From: Promethearchaeota archaeon
Lineage (GTDB): Archaea; Asgardarchaeota; Lokiarchaeia; Sigynarchaeales; SOKP01
DNA: 33,590 bases
Assembly: GCA_030605085.1 (NCBI GenBank)
Contig: JAUWBH010000047.1
Location: forward strand, 1 to 33,590
Direction: 5' to 3'
The notes under the pieces are model-generated. The model searched no databases. It worked only from the letters and a program-made list of their open reading frames with translations, and was not told where the DNA came from. Position numbers and translations under genes: made by a program. This document shows, in pieces, positions 1 through 8,361 of the stretch (its first letter is position 1; the number at the start of each line of letters is the position of its first letter).

Positions 1-642
1 TTCTTCTTCTCCGCCAATATAGGGCACGATATTATCAACTATATTAAGAGAAGGTATACCTGGGTATCCCGCTCCTGAAACAGCTTGTAGTGTGGTAATT
101 ATTAATTTTTCAACTTTATAACCCGCTTTTTCTAAGGCATATATAGGCGTTATATAACTCTGAATTGAACAATTTGGTTTAACTACAACGAAACCATTGG
201 TGAACCCTCTATTTTTTTGTTGAATTGGAATTACATTTATGTGCTCGTGGTTAATTTCACCAATTAACATAGGAACATCTGGTTTCCACCTATTTGCTGA
301 ACTATTGCTTATAACAGGTATCCCTTTCTCTGCATATTTAAATTCAATAGCACTTGTATCCTCTTTTTTAGGTAAATCCATCGCAGTAAACACAAAACTA
401 ACTTCTGAATTAAAAGATTCAAAATCTTGAACGTCTCTGACAATCAAATCTTTTAAATCTTCTGGAATATTTATTGGCATTTGCCATTTTTGCTTAACCG
501 CCTCGAAATAAGCTTTTCCTGCCGATCTTGGCGATGCTGCGACATCTACTATTTGAAACATGGGGTGATTTTGTAGCAATTTAATGTAATTTTGTCCTAC
601 GACTCCAGTAGCACCTAAAATACCAATTTTTAATTTAGCCAT
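1..642 (-). CDS. asd: Aspartate-semialdehyde dehydrogenase, N-terminal 214 residues (cut by window edge)
   Basis: NADP-dependent reduction of aspartyl phosphate to aspartate semialdehyde, the branch-point step towards lysine, threonine and methionine in the cytosol. The reading frame is open from an ATG at 642 to base 1. The N-terminus has a Rossmann nucleotide loop, GATGVVGQ at residues 10-17, followed by the ASPRSAGK stretch. The catalytic cysteine sits in PNCS (Cys158), and SGAGYPG follows at about 189-195. These are hallmarks of the archaeal/fungal-type Asd, usually about 350 residues, so roughly 40% lies outside. A strong Shine-Dalgarno (GGAGGGA on the minus strand, 651-657) supports this start. 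The next gene is divergent. No lesion is seen in the visible part. Confidence 0.95.
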   Translation of the reverse strand, partial: MAKLKIGILGATGVVGQNYIKLLQNHPMFQIVDVAASPRSAGKAYFEAVKQKWQMPINIPEDLKDLIVRDVQDFESFNSEVSFVFTAMDLPKKEDTSAIEFKYAEKGIPVISNSSANRWKPDVPMLIGEINHEHINVIPIQQKNRGFTNGFVVVKPNCSIQSYITPIYALEKAGYKVEKLIITTLQAVSGAGYPGIPSLNIVDNIVPYIGGEEE

Positions 643-650
643 TTTTGAGC

Positions 651-657
651 TCCCTCC
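651..657 (-). promoter_or_regulatory. Ribosome binding site of asd
   Basis: GGAGGGA read on the minus strand, 8 bases before the asd ATG. It is one of the few strong Shine-Dalgarno sites in the window, where many genes have none and may be leaderless. Confidence 0.7.
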
Positions 658-828
658 GCTGAAGTGTCGTTTTTTTTAGTAATTTTAAATGAAGAAATAT
701 AGATTAATTTTTGTGTTTTTAATTAAAATTCATTAAATTTATTAAATTTTAAATTTTAAATTTATAGAAACCTATTAATTTTTAATAAGTATTGGTTTAT
801 TTTTACTACTATTTTTCAATCAATTTTA

Positions 829-1857
829 GTGGTTTATATGTTAAAAGCTGAAGTCGAAGCAGAAGAATTGGAAAAGAAAGCGAAAGCTGAAATGAAAAAT
901 AAAAATTTTGAAAATGCATTATCGCTCTTCGAGGATGCTAAAAAAATATATGTGGGATTGAATTTTAAAGGAAAAATCATGTATATTGAAAAACAGCTCG
1001 CAGCATTAAGAAAAGTCATAGAATACGAAAAATCTAATGGTCGTCCAGAAGTAAAAGTATTAAAAGATGATACCGCAGTTAAACATTCAGAAGCGTACAG
1101 TAAAAAAGCGCTCGAAATTAAAGAAGGGGCTGTTATGAATGATAGAGAATTGAGCCTTGCGGAGATACGTAGGGCGAAACTGCGCGAAAGAATTGAGTCG
1201 GGACAAAATGTAGATGAAAGAGAAGAAATTAGAACCCAAACGATTGAGGACCGTGAAGAGCAAAGAAGGAAGGAACGTTTAGAAGAAGAAAAAAAACAAA
1301 AACTTCGGGAAGAAGAAGCAGAAAAGAAAAGAATTTTAAAAGAGCAAGCTGATTGGGCTTTAGAGCAAGCGAAAATGGCGATGAAATACGAAAAATTTGA
1401 CGAAGCAAAAACACATTATAAAGAAGCAATTGAAAATATGAAGGCACTTGGCTGGTTTGACCATGTTGGTGTGTTGTACGACGAAATTAGGAACATTGAA
1501 AATATTAAAGCAGAACGTATGAGAAAATCTAAAGAAGAAACATTGATCAAGAAGAGGAGTGAAGAGGAATTTCAAAGTAGAGTAGATGATGTCTTAACTG
1601 AAAAGAAAAAAGAAGAAGAAAAAAGATTAGCTCGGTTGAAAGCATTACCCCCCGAAATAAAGCAAACTTTGGCGAAAGTTATGCTGTTGAAAGAAAAAGC
1701 GGAAAAGGAAGAACGAGCTAAGGTTATTCAGAGAGCATTAGGGCGATATCAATATATTTTAGAGTTATATAAATCAATTCCTACCGATAAAATTGATTTA
1801 ACAAATGAAATCGCAGAAATTGAGAAGAAAATTGCCAAATTAGGAGCAAAAAAATGA
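829..1857 (+). CDS. Coiled-coil / TPR-like helical protein
   Basis: I do not recognise a named family. The product (342 residues from GTG 829, or 339 from ATG 838) is almost entirely charged helix. Residues about 10-60 and 170-235 each look like a TPR-type helical hairpin (AEMKNKNFENALSLFEDAKK; AKMAMKYEKFDEAKTHYKEA). They flank a long Glu/Lys/Arg-rich coiled coil (about 95-170), and a second coiled coil lies at about 240-290. There is no signal peptide or membrane segment, so it is probably a cytosolic scaffold. No Shine-Dalgarno is visible, and the start between GTG 829 and ATG 838 is undecided. The gene stands alone between divergent asd and the convergent PAP2 gene. Such helical proteins are common in Asgard archaea (inference). 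Confidence 0.8.
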   Translation: MVYMLKAEVEAEELEKKAKAEMKNKNFENALSLFEDAKKIYVGLNFKGKIMYIEKQLAALRKVIEYEKSNGRPEVKVLKDDTAVKHSEAYSKKALEIKEGAVMNDRELSLAEIRRAKLRERIESGQNVDEREEIRTQTIEDREEQRRKERLEEEKKQKLREEEAEKKRILKEQADWALEQAKMAMKYEKFDEAKTHYKEAIENMKALGWFDHVGVLYDEIRNIENIKAERMRKSKEETLIKKRSEEEFQSRVDDVLTEKKKEEEKRLARLKALPPEIKQTLAKVMLLKEKAEKEERAKVIQRALGRYQYILELYKSIPTDKIDLTNEIAEIEKKIAKLGAKK

Positions 1858-1887
1858 TTTTACGATAAAATTTAAAAAAAATAAATT

Positions 1888-2868
1888 TTAGTTTCGATTG
1901 ATTTTTTTAAAAAGCAATGGAAGCAAAAAAGTTATCATAAACGATACTATCGCATTTCTTATGAATTCGTGAATGTCCGTTCCGGTAATAATTCCATAAA
2001 CGAAAATTAAGTAAACCAATAACACTCCAATTCCTATAATCAAATTAATTATTTTTTGCTTAGTTCCTAACTCTGAAGGATCGTAATTTACAAAGTATCC
2101 TTCTAAAACATATCCCAATGACAACCCTAATAATGAACCTCCCGAGATAGCATAAATATTGATTCCGTATCCTGATTCCGGAAGAAACAATGTCCCTATT
2201 AAAAATAATAGAAAGGGAATTATTATAGCTAATATAATTTTCATCGAGAGACATAATGAATTAATTTTTTCTGAAATCAATGGTTCTAGATACAAGAATG
2301 CGATTAAAATTCCAATGCCGATTAAAAGGCCTCCAATTATATCTTGAAGATCGTGCACACCAATTATTATTCTTGATATTGTAATGAGAAATATAAATAT
2401 AGAGAAAATAGTTGGTGCCATATAAGGTTTTAACTTATCTTTAACGTGGTAGGCAGTGTATCCCCAATTTGTTACTGCAACTTGAGCGTGACCAGAAGGA
2501 AATCCATATCCCGATGAAGTATAACCTCGTTCACCTGCTTTAGAAATGTTAGTCGGAGGTCTAGGGTCCTTGATTATGGCTTTTATAATTGTATTAATAA
2601 CACCCGAAAAAATATATAACATAAAAAATTTTTTAGCGAATCTTTTATCGTAAATGAAAGAGAAAATTGCGATAATAATTATTAAGACAAGTGCATTGCC
2701 CGCTAAAGTTATGATACCAAAAATTAACTGAACTATAAAATTATCTATATAAAACGCTTCATTATATCCTGAAAGTAATAATATTATTCCAACAACAAAA
2801 ATAGTAAAAGAGGTAATCCCGATTAAAATTAAAGCTTTTTTTGAAAGAATTTCTTTATCCTCAGACAT
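1888..2868 (-). CDS. PAP2-superfamily membrane phosphatase
   Basis: A 326-residue integral membrane protein with about eight hydrophobic helices. All three PAP2 phosphatase motifs are present. Motif 1 is K-x6-RP (K96 to R103-P104, within KDPRPP). Motif 2 is PSGH (124-127). Motif 3 is SR-x5-H-x3-D (S165, R166, H172, D176). Family knowledge: these enzymes remove phosphate from lipid phosphates or isoprenyl diphosphates at the membrane, with the motif 3 His as nucleophile. The substrate cannot be told from sequence. The C-terminal third (after about 180) adds further membrane helices beyond the minimal PAP2 core. It converges with the coiled-coil gene (30-nt gap) and is not obviously in an operon with the SDR gene upstream. 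Confidence 0.9.
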   Translation of the reverse strand: MSEDKEILSKKALILIGITSFTIFVVGIILLLSGYNEAFYIDNFIVQLIFGIITLAGNALVLIIIIAIFSFIYDKRFAKKFFMLYIFSGVINTIIKAIIKDPRPPTNISKAGERGYTSSGYGFPSGHAQVAVTNWGYTAYHVKDKLKPYMAPTIFSIFIFLITISRIIIGVHDLQDIIGGLLIGIGILIAFLYLEPLISEKINSLCLSMKIILAIIIPFLLFLIGTLFLPESGYGINIYAISGGSLLGLSLGYVLEGYFVNYDPSELGTKQKIINLIIGIGVLLVYLIFVYGIITGTDIHEFIRNAIVSFMITFLLPLLFKKINRN

Positions 2869-2972
2869 CTTTAATTCTCTAAACAGATCTATTTTAACAT
2901 TAAAATTATATCAGGATTAATTTCGATTTGATACTATTTATAATTGTTTTTTCAATTATTAATCGAAAAAAT

Positions 2973-3860
2973 TTACTTTGTAAAGGGTTTATTCTGTTGA
3001 AATGCCTCCAGAATCCCATTCATTCGTGCTTTCACCATTCTTTTCCACATAAAACGCGTATCGGTCAAAATATAAAACACATCATTCTTAATTGCTTGAA
3101 ATACAATGTCACCTACTTTATCGGGGGAAGTTCCTGCTTCTAATGCTTGAATAAACATTTTTGCAAATTGCTCAAATTCAGGATGATTTTTAATAAGTTT
3201 ATCTAAGCCTGGTTCATAATCAGAACCACATAATTCTGCTGGACGATTTCGCTCACTATCTGCAATTCTAGTATTTATAAATCCCGGACAGAGAACAGAT
3301 ACTTTAATTTTTGAATTCACGATCTCAAGTTCTCTACGTAAAGTCTCAGTAAGAGCTACTACTCCATGCTTTGTAACGCTGTATATACCGTTTCCAGGAC
3401 CTTCTGATGTGATTCCCGCCGAAGACGATGTATTGACAATACGGCATTCGTTATCTTGTTTAAGCATAATAGGAACAAAGACCTGAACACCATGAATTAC
3501 ACCCCATAAATTTACATTTATAACCCATTTCCAATCAGACAATTTGACTTCCCAGATGAGGCCAGGAACAGCAACTCCCGCATTATTACATAATAAATGG
3601 ACTTCTCCATAATTATCGATTGCTTTCTGTGCTAGTGCTTCGACATCTTCGACTTTTGAAACATCCGCCAATACCGATATTACAGATGCTCCTGACGCCT
3701 TCAACTCCTTTTCGGCCTGAGATAAGGCTTCCGCCTCAATATCGGCTAAAATCACTTTCATGCCTTCTTTGACAGCCCTATTGGCTATACCGCGCCCTAT
3801 TCCGCTTGCGGCTCCGGTGATGACAGCTACTTTATCTTTAAAATCTTTTATTTTTATCAA
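2973..3860 (-). CDS. Short-chain dehydrogenase/reductase (SDR family)
   Basis: A classical SDR oxidoreductase of 295 residues. It has the nucleotide-binding TGAASGIG (15-22), a basic or acidic selector region ending ILADIEAE (38-44), NNAG (92-95), a catalytic Ser in NTSSSAG (about 145) and the YxxxK pair Y160/K164. The Asp after beta-2 (LADIEAE) suggests NAD rather than NADP preference (inference). The C-terminal part (about 195-295) resembles SDRs annotated as acting on hydroxyacyl or steroid-like substrates, but the substrate is unknown. Cytosolic, with no membrane segment. Divergent from NOG1. No lesion is seen. Confidence 0.93.
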   Translation of the reverse strand: MIKIKDFKDKVAVITGAASGIGRGIANRAVKEGMKVILADIEAEALSQAEKELKASGASVISVLADVSKVEDVEALAQKAIDNYGEVHLLCNNAGVAVPGLIWEVKLSDWKWVINVNLWGVIHGVQVFVPIMLKQDNECRIVNTSSSAGITSEGPGNGIYSVTKHGVVALTETLRRELEIVNSKIKVSVLCPGFINTRIADSERNRPAELCGSDYEPGLDKLIKNHPEFEQFAKMFIQALEAGTSPDKVGDIVFQAIKNDVFYILTDTRFMWKRMVKARMNGILEAFQQNKPFTK

Positions 3861-3956
3861 ATCTTTTTTTTATTTGATTATAGCTAAGAAGTTAAAATAA
3901 AACTTTTTGGTTAAATCTGAAAAGTTCTTAATTTTAATTAAATATTTTTTTTTTTA

Positions 3957-3968
3957 CATATTTAAATC
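3957..3968 (+). promoter_or_regulatory. TATA box upstream of NOG1
   Basis: CATATTTAAATC lies about 75 bases before the NOG1 ATG in the 182-nt divergent spacer with the SDR gene. It matches the archaeal TATA consensus. The 5' leader would be about 45-50 nt. Assigned by pattern only. Confidence 0.45.
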
Positions 3969-4042
3969 GAGAAAATTCTTATATTATTTACTAAAGAAAC
4001 TCCACATTTTTATTATCGTTTTCACTTATTATTATAGAGATC

Positions 4043-5091
4043 ATGTCAAGTATAAATCCCTTTAATGAGTTTTATCACGTTCCAAATTCACAAGAATTGT
4101 TGGATATTGCGTTTAAAAGAGCCATGAAAAGTTCTGCTAAAGTCTCAAAAAATGCGCCTATTATTATAAAGGCAAAAAAAAAAGAAACGAAACGTATTAA
4201 AGTAGCAATTAAAAATTTAATTGATAGAATCTTGAATATTATTAAAAGTGTGCCTATCATCGATGAGCTCCCGGATTTTTATAAAGAATTAGCGTCAATA
4301 ATCGTCGATACTGATAAATTGAAATTAACATTAGGTAAATTAAATGGAATTTTACCTGTGTTATCTAAAATAGATAAGGAATATACGAAAGGTTAAAGCG
4401 GATTGAAGCCCCTAACCAAGGTGACGAACTAAGGAGGTCTGCTTTTGGGAGGATTTCCTCGATAATATATAAGCAAAAAAAAAGTTTAGTATATTTAAAT
4501 AGTATAAGAGGGTCATTAAGAGAAATTCCTTCCCTTGATTACACTATGCCTTGCGTAGTCGTTGCGGGGTACCCTAATGTGGGCAAGAGCAGCATTGTAA
4601 GAGAAATATCAACAAACAAACGCATTAAAGTTGAAGAATACCCATTCACTACCCAAAAATTAAATTTAGGGCATCTAATCATTGAAAGAAGGTTTGATAC
4701 AATTAGAATACAGGTCTTTGATACTCCAGGCGTGCTTTCTAGACCACTATCTGAACGAAATAAAATCGAATTGCAAGCAATTTTGGCTTTAAGGTTAATT
4801 TCCGATTTAATCATATTTATATTTGATCCTACACCCGCTTCGGGTTATACTGTCGATTCCCAAATTGAGCTATATAAAGAAGTAAAAGAGAGTTTTACTA
4901 AAGAAGGAAAAATCGAAATTATTCTTGTATTTAACAAAATGGACTTAGCAAGCTCCACAGAAGTTGATTATCTTAAGGAAAAACTAAATTTGAAAGATGA
5001 AGATTTCTATTTAACGAATGCTTTAACTGGAGAAAATTTGGAAGAAATTATCTCTTATTTAGAAAATCGATATTCTATAAATAAAAGATAA
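4043..5091 (+). CDS. NOG1-family ribosome-assembly GTPase, split by a single-base frameshift
   Basis: The N-terminal helical domain (4043-4396, 117 residues) and the GTPase domain (Met codon at 4546, ending 5091) belong to one NOG1 protein of about 349 residues. The linker is intact in the GTPase frame: read from about 4391 it gives LKRIEAPNQGDELRRSAFGR and continues to SLDYTMPCVVVAGYPNVGKS. The frame is lost at GGTTAAAG (4390-4397), where one extra T (GGTTTAAAG) would rejoin both parts. GTPase motifs are G1 GYPNVGKS, G3 DTPG, then SERNKIELQAI and G4 NKMD. NOG1 acts in large ribosomal subunit assembly. No canonical -1 slippery heptamer fits the site, so it is either a real mutation or a sequencing error. 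A diverged 3' copy lies at 12078-12425. Confidence 0.85.
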
Positions 5092-5124
5092 AATAGAGAG
5101 AAAATAAAATTACTTATTGACAAA

Positions 5125-7602
5125 TTACGACCGCGCCAAAAAATATTTTCCATTATCGAAAACCATTAATCCTAATCTTAATAGCTCGTTAATGAGATGG
5201 AACAAAGAAGCGTGAACTTTGTTATGTTCGGATGAATTTTCACATAACCAAAAATTTTTTAAATTATTATCTAATTTATCAAGGTTGATATGGTGAACTG
5301 AGCATTTTGGCTTTAAATATTTGCCGCTCAAAAGAAATCTTTGATTTAATTCAGGTTCTCGCGCCAAGTGCTGTTCCATGATATAACGATGTTCTCGTAT
5401 TTCATCAGAATTTGCCTTTTTTGTAGCAAAAGGATTTCCATAGCTTTTGGGCACTTTTATAAAAATTATCCTCTTACCACTACTATTTAAACCTGTACGC
5501 CTAATAAAACCCCAATATTCTGCAGAAATCCCATGTTTCCCACGCCTTTTACGTGCTACATTTTCTGTAATCCCACATAACTCGCCTAGTCGTTTGTCTG
5601 TTAGGTTAAATCTCTTATCATCAAGGATACGCTTAAGCCACCCTCTGTGGCGGTATAGCGGATTATTTTTTGAACAATCTTTATAAGGATTTAGGAGTAT
5701 TCTTTCAATTGGAGCCCTATTTCTTATTTTATATTCAATATACCATTCCATACCCGACCAGTCCATGTCCTTAATCGCTTCCCTTACCAAATTCATATCT
5801 TCATAGTTGACAAATTCTACTGGTTTTATTATTTCGTTAATTTGATTATAGTCTAAATTTCGATAATCATAATTTCTATTTAAATAATAATTACCATTGG
5901 AAAATAGAATTTGACCTAACTTGATTAAGCCACTTAAGCACGCATTAATATTTGTGCTCTGGTGTTCGCTAATACTCTTATATAAATGCAAATTTTCTAT
6001 TTTGTTGTCATCGCGAATGTGATTAATATGATGCACTCTACAATCTATCTTAATATAATCTCTGCCATCATCTCCTTTAATTAGACAAGGATGACGAGAT
6101 AATTTTTTTTGTGTAAGCATTCTTGATAAATAATCTTCCATCACGATAATGTGCTCTCCTCGGTAAAGTTTTCTATCCCCCATCGGATTTAATTCGGGGT
6201 GTCTATATTCTTTTGACATGTATAAAAAAAAATAACCATTATGGATGTAACGACCTATTATCATGTTTCTAACGCTTCCCAATATAGCACCTTTAAAATT
6301 AAAATCTAATCTTCGTGCTAAATCTTTATACCATCTATTATATAGGATACCGACCATAGAACCAAACATTCCTACCATGTTTGACAATTTTTCTCCACTA
6401 ATCTTAGGCATATTTTCGTTTGAGACCAAAACAGCGTAAATAATTGCAGCCGCATTTGTTGATGGATTTGCATCTGAACGTATAGTTATTTCATTTCTTC
6501 CGGCTCTTAGAATATGTTTGTCTAGTATATTCCCAGCTTTTTCTAATATAAGTTCTTTTTGATTATCTGTAGCTTCAAGTGAGGGAACTATCCTTCTTAT
6601 TTCGTTCATTACATTTTTCTCGAAATCGGTAGCTTTGGGCGCAAGAGCATCTTTCATGTTATCTGATTCACTAAAAAATTCTTCTTCTTCAACTTTAGGA
6701 ATATTTAATAGATCTTCTCCATCAATGTTTAAAAACTCCTGATTTTCTTCTAATAATGATTTCATATCTTCTCTTTTTAATTCACTACATAATCCTGCTT
6801 TTAAAAATTCGTGGTAACCCGAAAAAAGCTCAAACGGAGAAACTCCTTTTGTTATTATTGCGGGGGATTTGCCCAATAGCAAAGTACAAGTTCCCACTTG
6901 GAGAATCCTATCGTACTTTTCTTTACAAATGGGAAGAGCTTCATTTTCTGTAGGCGATTCATTTTTGTATTTACCGTTTGCAGCGTAAATTTCATTTAAT
7001 TGACCCTTTAACCACATCTTGAGAAGCTTTTTCACCTCATCTGAAGGTGGGCGTAATTTTTTTGGATCATAATGGGTCTCGGATTTGTCGCGGAGCTCCT
7101 GCAGGAAAGTGGCGTATTCCTCCGCAATATTTTCTAATCCCTTTCGCAACATCTGATAGCGAACTTTTGAGCGTTTCTCATTTTGGAGTGCTTTTTTTTG
7201 TTTCCTGCTCAGTAATTTTATGTAGCCTCTTGATAAGCCATCCATGTAGTTAGAAACGATTTGAGCCCCTCTTCCTATGGGATTGCAATACATCCATCCA
7301 TTGATGAAAATCTTTAGGTCATCTGGAGCTTTTATTTTGATCAAGCTTGTCAAATCTTCTGGAGGGAGACTTGATGTATCAAATAAACACATGTTCACCG
7401 CGTGGAGGAAACCTTCGACAAATTCATCCACGAAAACCAAGGGAAACTTGTGTTTTGAACATTTCGGAAATTTACGAAATCCGAGAAAGCCGAATTTTAA
7501 AGGCTTAACCTTCTCGAGGTGTGCGCATCCAAAGTGTGGACAAATTGCAATTCGATCTTCTTTCAATATTTTTCTGCTTACTTGACCTTCTTTCTTTATC
7601 AT
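5125..7602 (-). CDS. Large protein with zinc knuckle, TFIIB/cyclin-like segment and two HNH endonuclease modules
   Basis: An 825-residue protein of a family I cannot name. Residues 21-51 hold a putative zinc site (CPHFGCAH then CSKH). Residues 100-145 are a conserved-looking basic stretch (GRGAQIVSNYMDGLSRGY). Residues about 330-430 resemble one TFIIB/cyclin helical repeat (NPSTNAAAIIYA ... KISGEKLSNMVG ... YNRWYKDLARRL). Two HNH-type modules follow: about 483-576 (VHHINHIRDDN, then SEH at 545-547) and 737-823 (VHHINLDKLDNN, then SEH at 791-793). They share the tail pattern L..LG..xF.NG.Y.L.R, so one arose by duplication of the other. A helix-turn-helix-like segment (LTDKRLGELCGITENVARKR, about 667-686) lies between them. 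It is translationally coupled to the upstream gene (ATGA overlap). A mobile-element or defence nuclease is likely (inference). Confidence 0.75.
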   Translation of the reverse strand: MIKKEGQVSRKILKEDRIAICPHFGCAHLEKVKPLKFGFLGFRKFPKCSKHKFPLVFVDEFVEGFLHAVNMCLFDTSSLPPEDLTSLIKIKAPDDLKIFINGWMYCNPIGRGAQIVSNYMDGLSRGYIKLLSRKQKKALQNEKRSKVRYQMLRKGLENIAEEYATFLQELRDKSETHYDPKKLRPPSDEVKKLLKMWLKGQLNEIYAANGKYKNESPTENEALPICKEKYDRILQVGTCTLLLGKSPAIITKGVSPFELFSGYHEFLKAGLCSELKREDMKSLLEENQEFLNIDGEDLLNIPKVEEEEFFSESDNMKDALAPKATDFEKNVMNEIRRIVPSLEATDNQKELILEKAGNILDKHILRAGRNEITIRSDANPSTNAAAIIYAVLVSNENMPKISGEKLSNMVGMFGSMVGILYNRWYKDLARRLDFNFKGAILGSVRNMIIGRYIHNGYFFLYMSKEYRHPELNPMGDRKLYRGEHIIVMEDYLSRMLTQKKLSRHPCLIKGDDGRDYIKIDCRVHHINHIRDDNKIENLHLYKSISEHQSTNINACLSGLIKLGQILFSNGNYYLNRNYDYRNLDYNQINEIIKPVEFVNYEDMNLVREAIKDMDWSGMEWYIEYKIRNRAPIERILLNPYKDCSKNNPLYRHRGWLKRILDDKRFNLTDKRLGELCGITENVARKRRGKHGISAEYWGFIRRTGLNSSGKRIIFIKVPKSYGNPFATKKANSDEIREHRYIMEQHLAREPELNQRFLLSGKYLKPKCSVHHINLDKLDNNLKNFWLCENSSEHNKVHASLFHLINELLRLGLMVFDNGKYFLARS

Positions 7603-8267
7603 TCTAAGATTCTCACCCTCCTCTTCTTTTCTCTTGCTTTAAGTTGTTCTGCCCCATTTAATTGGAGTAATCCCGATAATTCTTCCTCTAATTGTAGGTA
7701 ATTCAGTTTCAGTTCTTCGTAGAAACGAGAAAATGGCCAAAAAAACGCACTTTCAGCGCTACACAATATACATGCAATCTTAATCGCCACCTGTAATAAC
7801 TTGGGGTGACGATGGATTTCTAATTCCGAAAGAATGTGAAGTATTTTCCAAATTTCACCACCGAGTTGTTTAATCTCTTTCAAGAGGTTTATTTCAAAGT
7901 TATTTGATTGAACCTTTACTCTTTCCATTAGAATGAGGATCTTTTCTGCTACTGCTCTATCCTCTACTCCAATACTCTTTAGTAACATTGCATGTCGAGA
8001 AGATAACGAGAAAAGTTCGCCTTCCCACTTCATTATTAGATCTTTTTTGGGGGTATTGTCGCCCTCCCAAGTTCTTGAATATCTAAAGCGAATGATTACA
8101 CTTTTATAATTAAAAAATGTGCGTAATTGCCTTGAAAGCTCGCTTATTCGTTCAGAACCTTCTATCGAATACCATTCAAGAAATTCGGAGTCCTCTTCGT
8201 AATCCAAAAGGGAAGGATCATCAAAAATATCGTGAAGACTAACGAAATTATTATTATATTTTGTCAT
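7599..8267 (-). CDS. Helical protein of unknown function, first gene of the HNH operon
   Basis: A 222-residue soluble protein that I do not recognise. It begins with an acidic stretch (DIFDDPSLLDYEEDSEFLEW), followed by predominantly helical sequence (about 35-205) and a very basic C-terminus (KAREKKRRVRILE). There is no membrane segment and no catalytic motif I can name. Its stop codon overlaps the start of the 825-residue double-HNH gene (ATGA), which implies co-translation and a functional link such as a subunit or accessory DNA-binding factor. The ATG at 8267 follows a TATA-like TTTAAATA on the minus strand (about 8289-8296), only about 20-25 bases before the start, so the transcript may be nearly leaderless. 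Confidence 0.75.
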   Translation of the reverse strand: MTKYNNNFVSLHDIFDDPSLLDYEEDSEFLEWYSIEGSERISELSRQLRTFFNYKSVIIRFRYSRTWEGDNTPKKDLIMKWEGELFSLSSRHAMLLKSIGVEDRAVAEKILILMERVKVQSNNFEINLLKEIKQLGGEIWKILHILSELEIHRHPKLLQVAIKIACILCSAESAFFWPFSRFYEELKLNYLQLEEELSGLLQLNGAEQLKAREKKRRVRILE

Positions 8268-8361
8268 AGCAACATATTTTTTTCGTTATATTTAAATGAA
8301 AACTGAAATAGATTTTTCTAATTTTTCACAAGAGAGCTTTTTTGCTGGTAGTCTACACTCA

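Noticed and set aside
1229..1575. Minus-strand ORFs opposite the coiled-coil gene
   Set aside because: They mirror Lys/Glu codons of the real gene as Phe/Leu-rich peptides and have no motif or promoter.
4388..4400. Programmed -1 frameshift in NOG1
   Set aside because: In-frame codons at the site (ACG AAA GGT TAA) do not form an X-XXY-YYZ slippery heptamer.
4391..4545. A second BHB intron, in NOG1
   Set aside because: The bridge between the two parts translates without gap in the downstream frame and has the length expected of NOG1. Only one base is missing, so there is no room for an intron.
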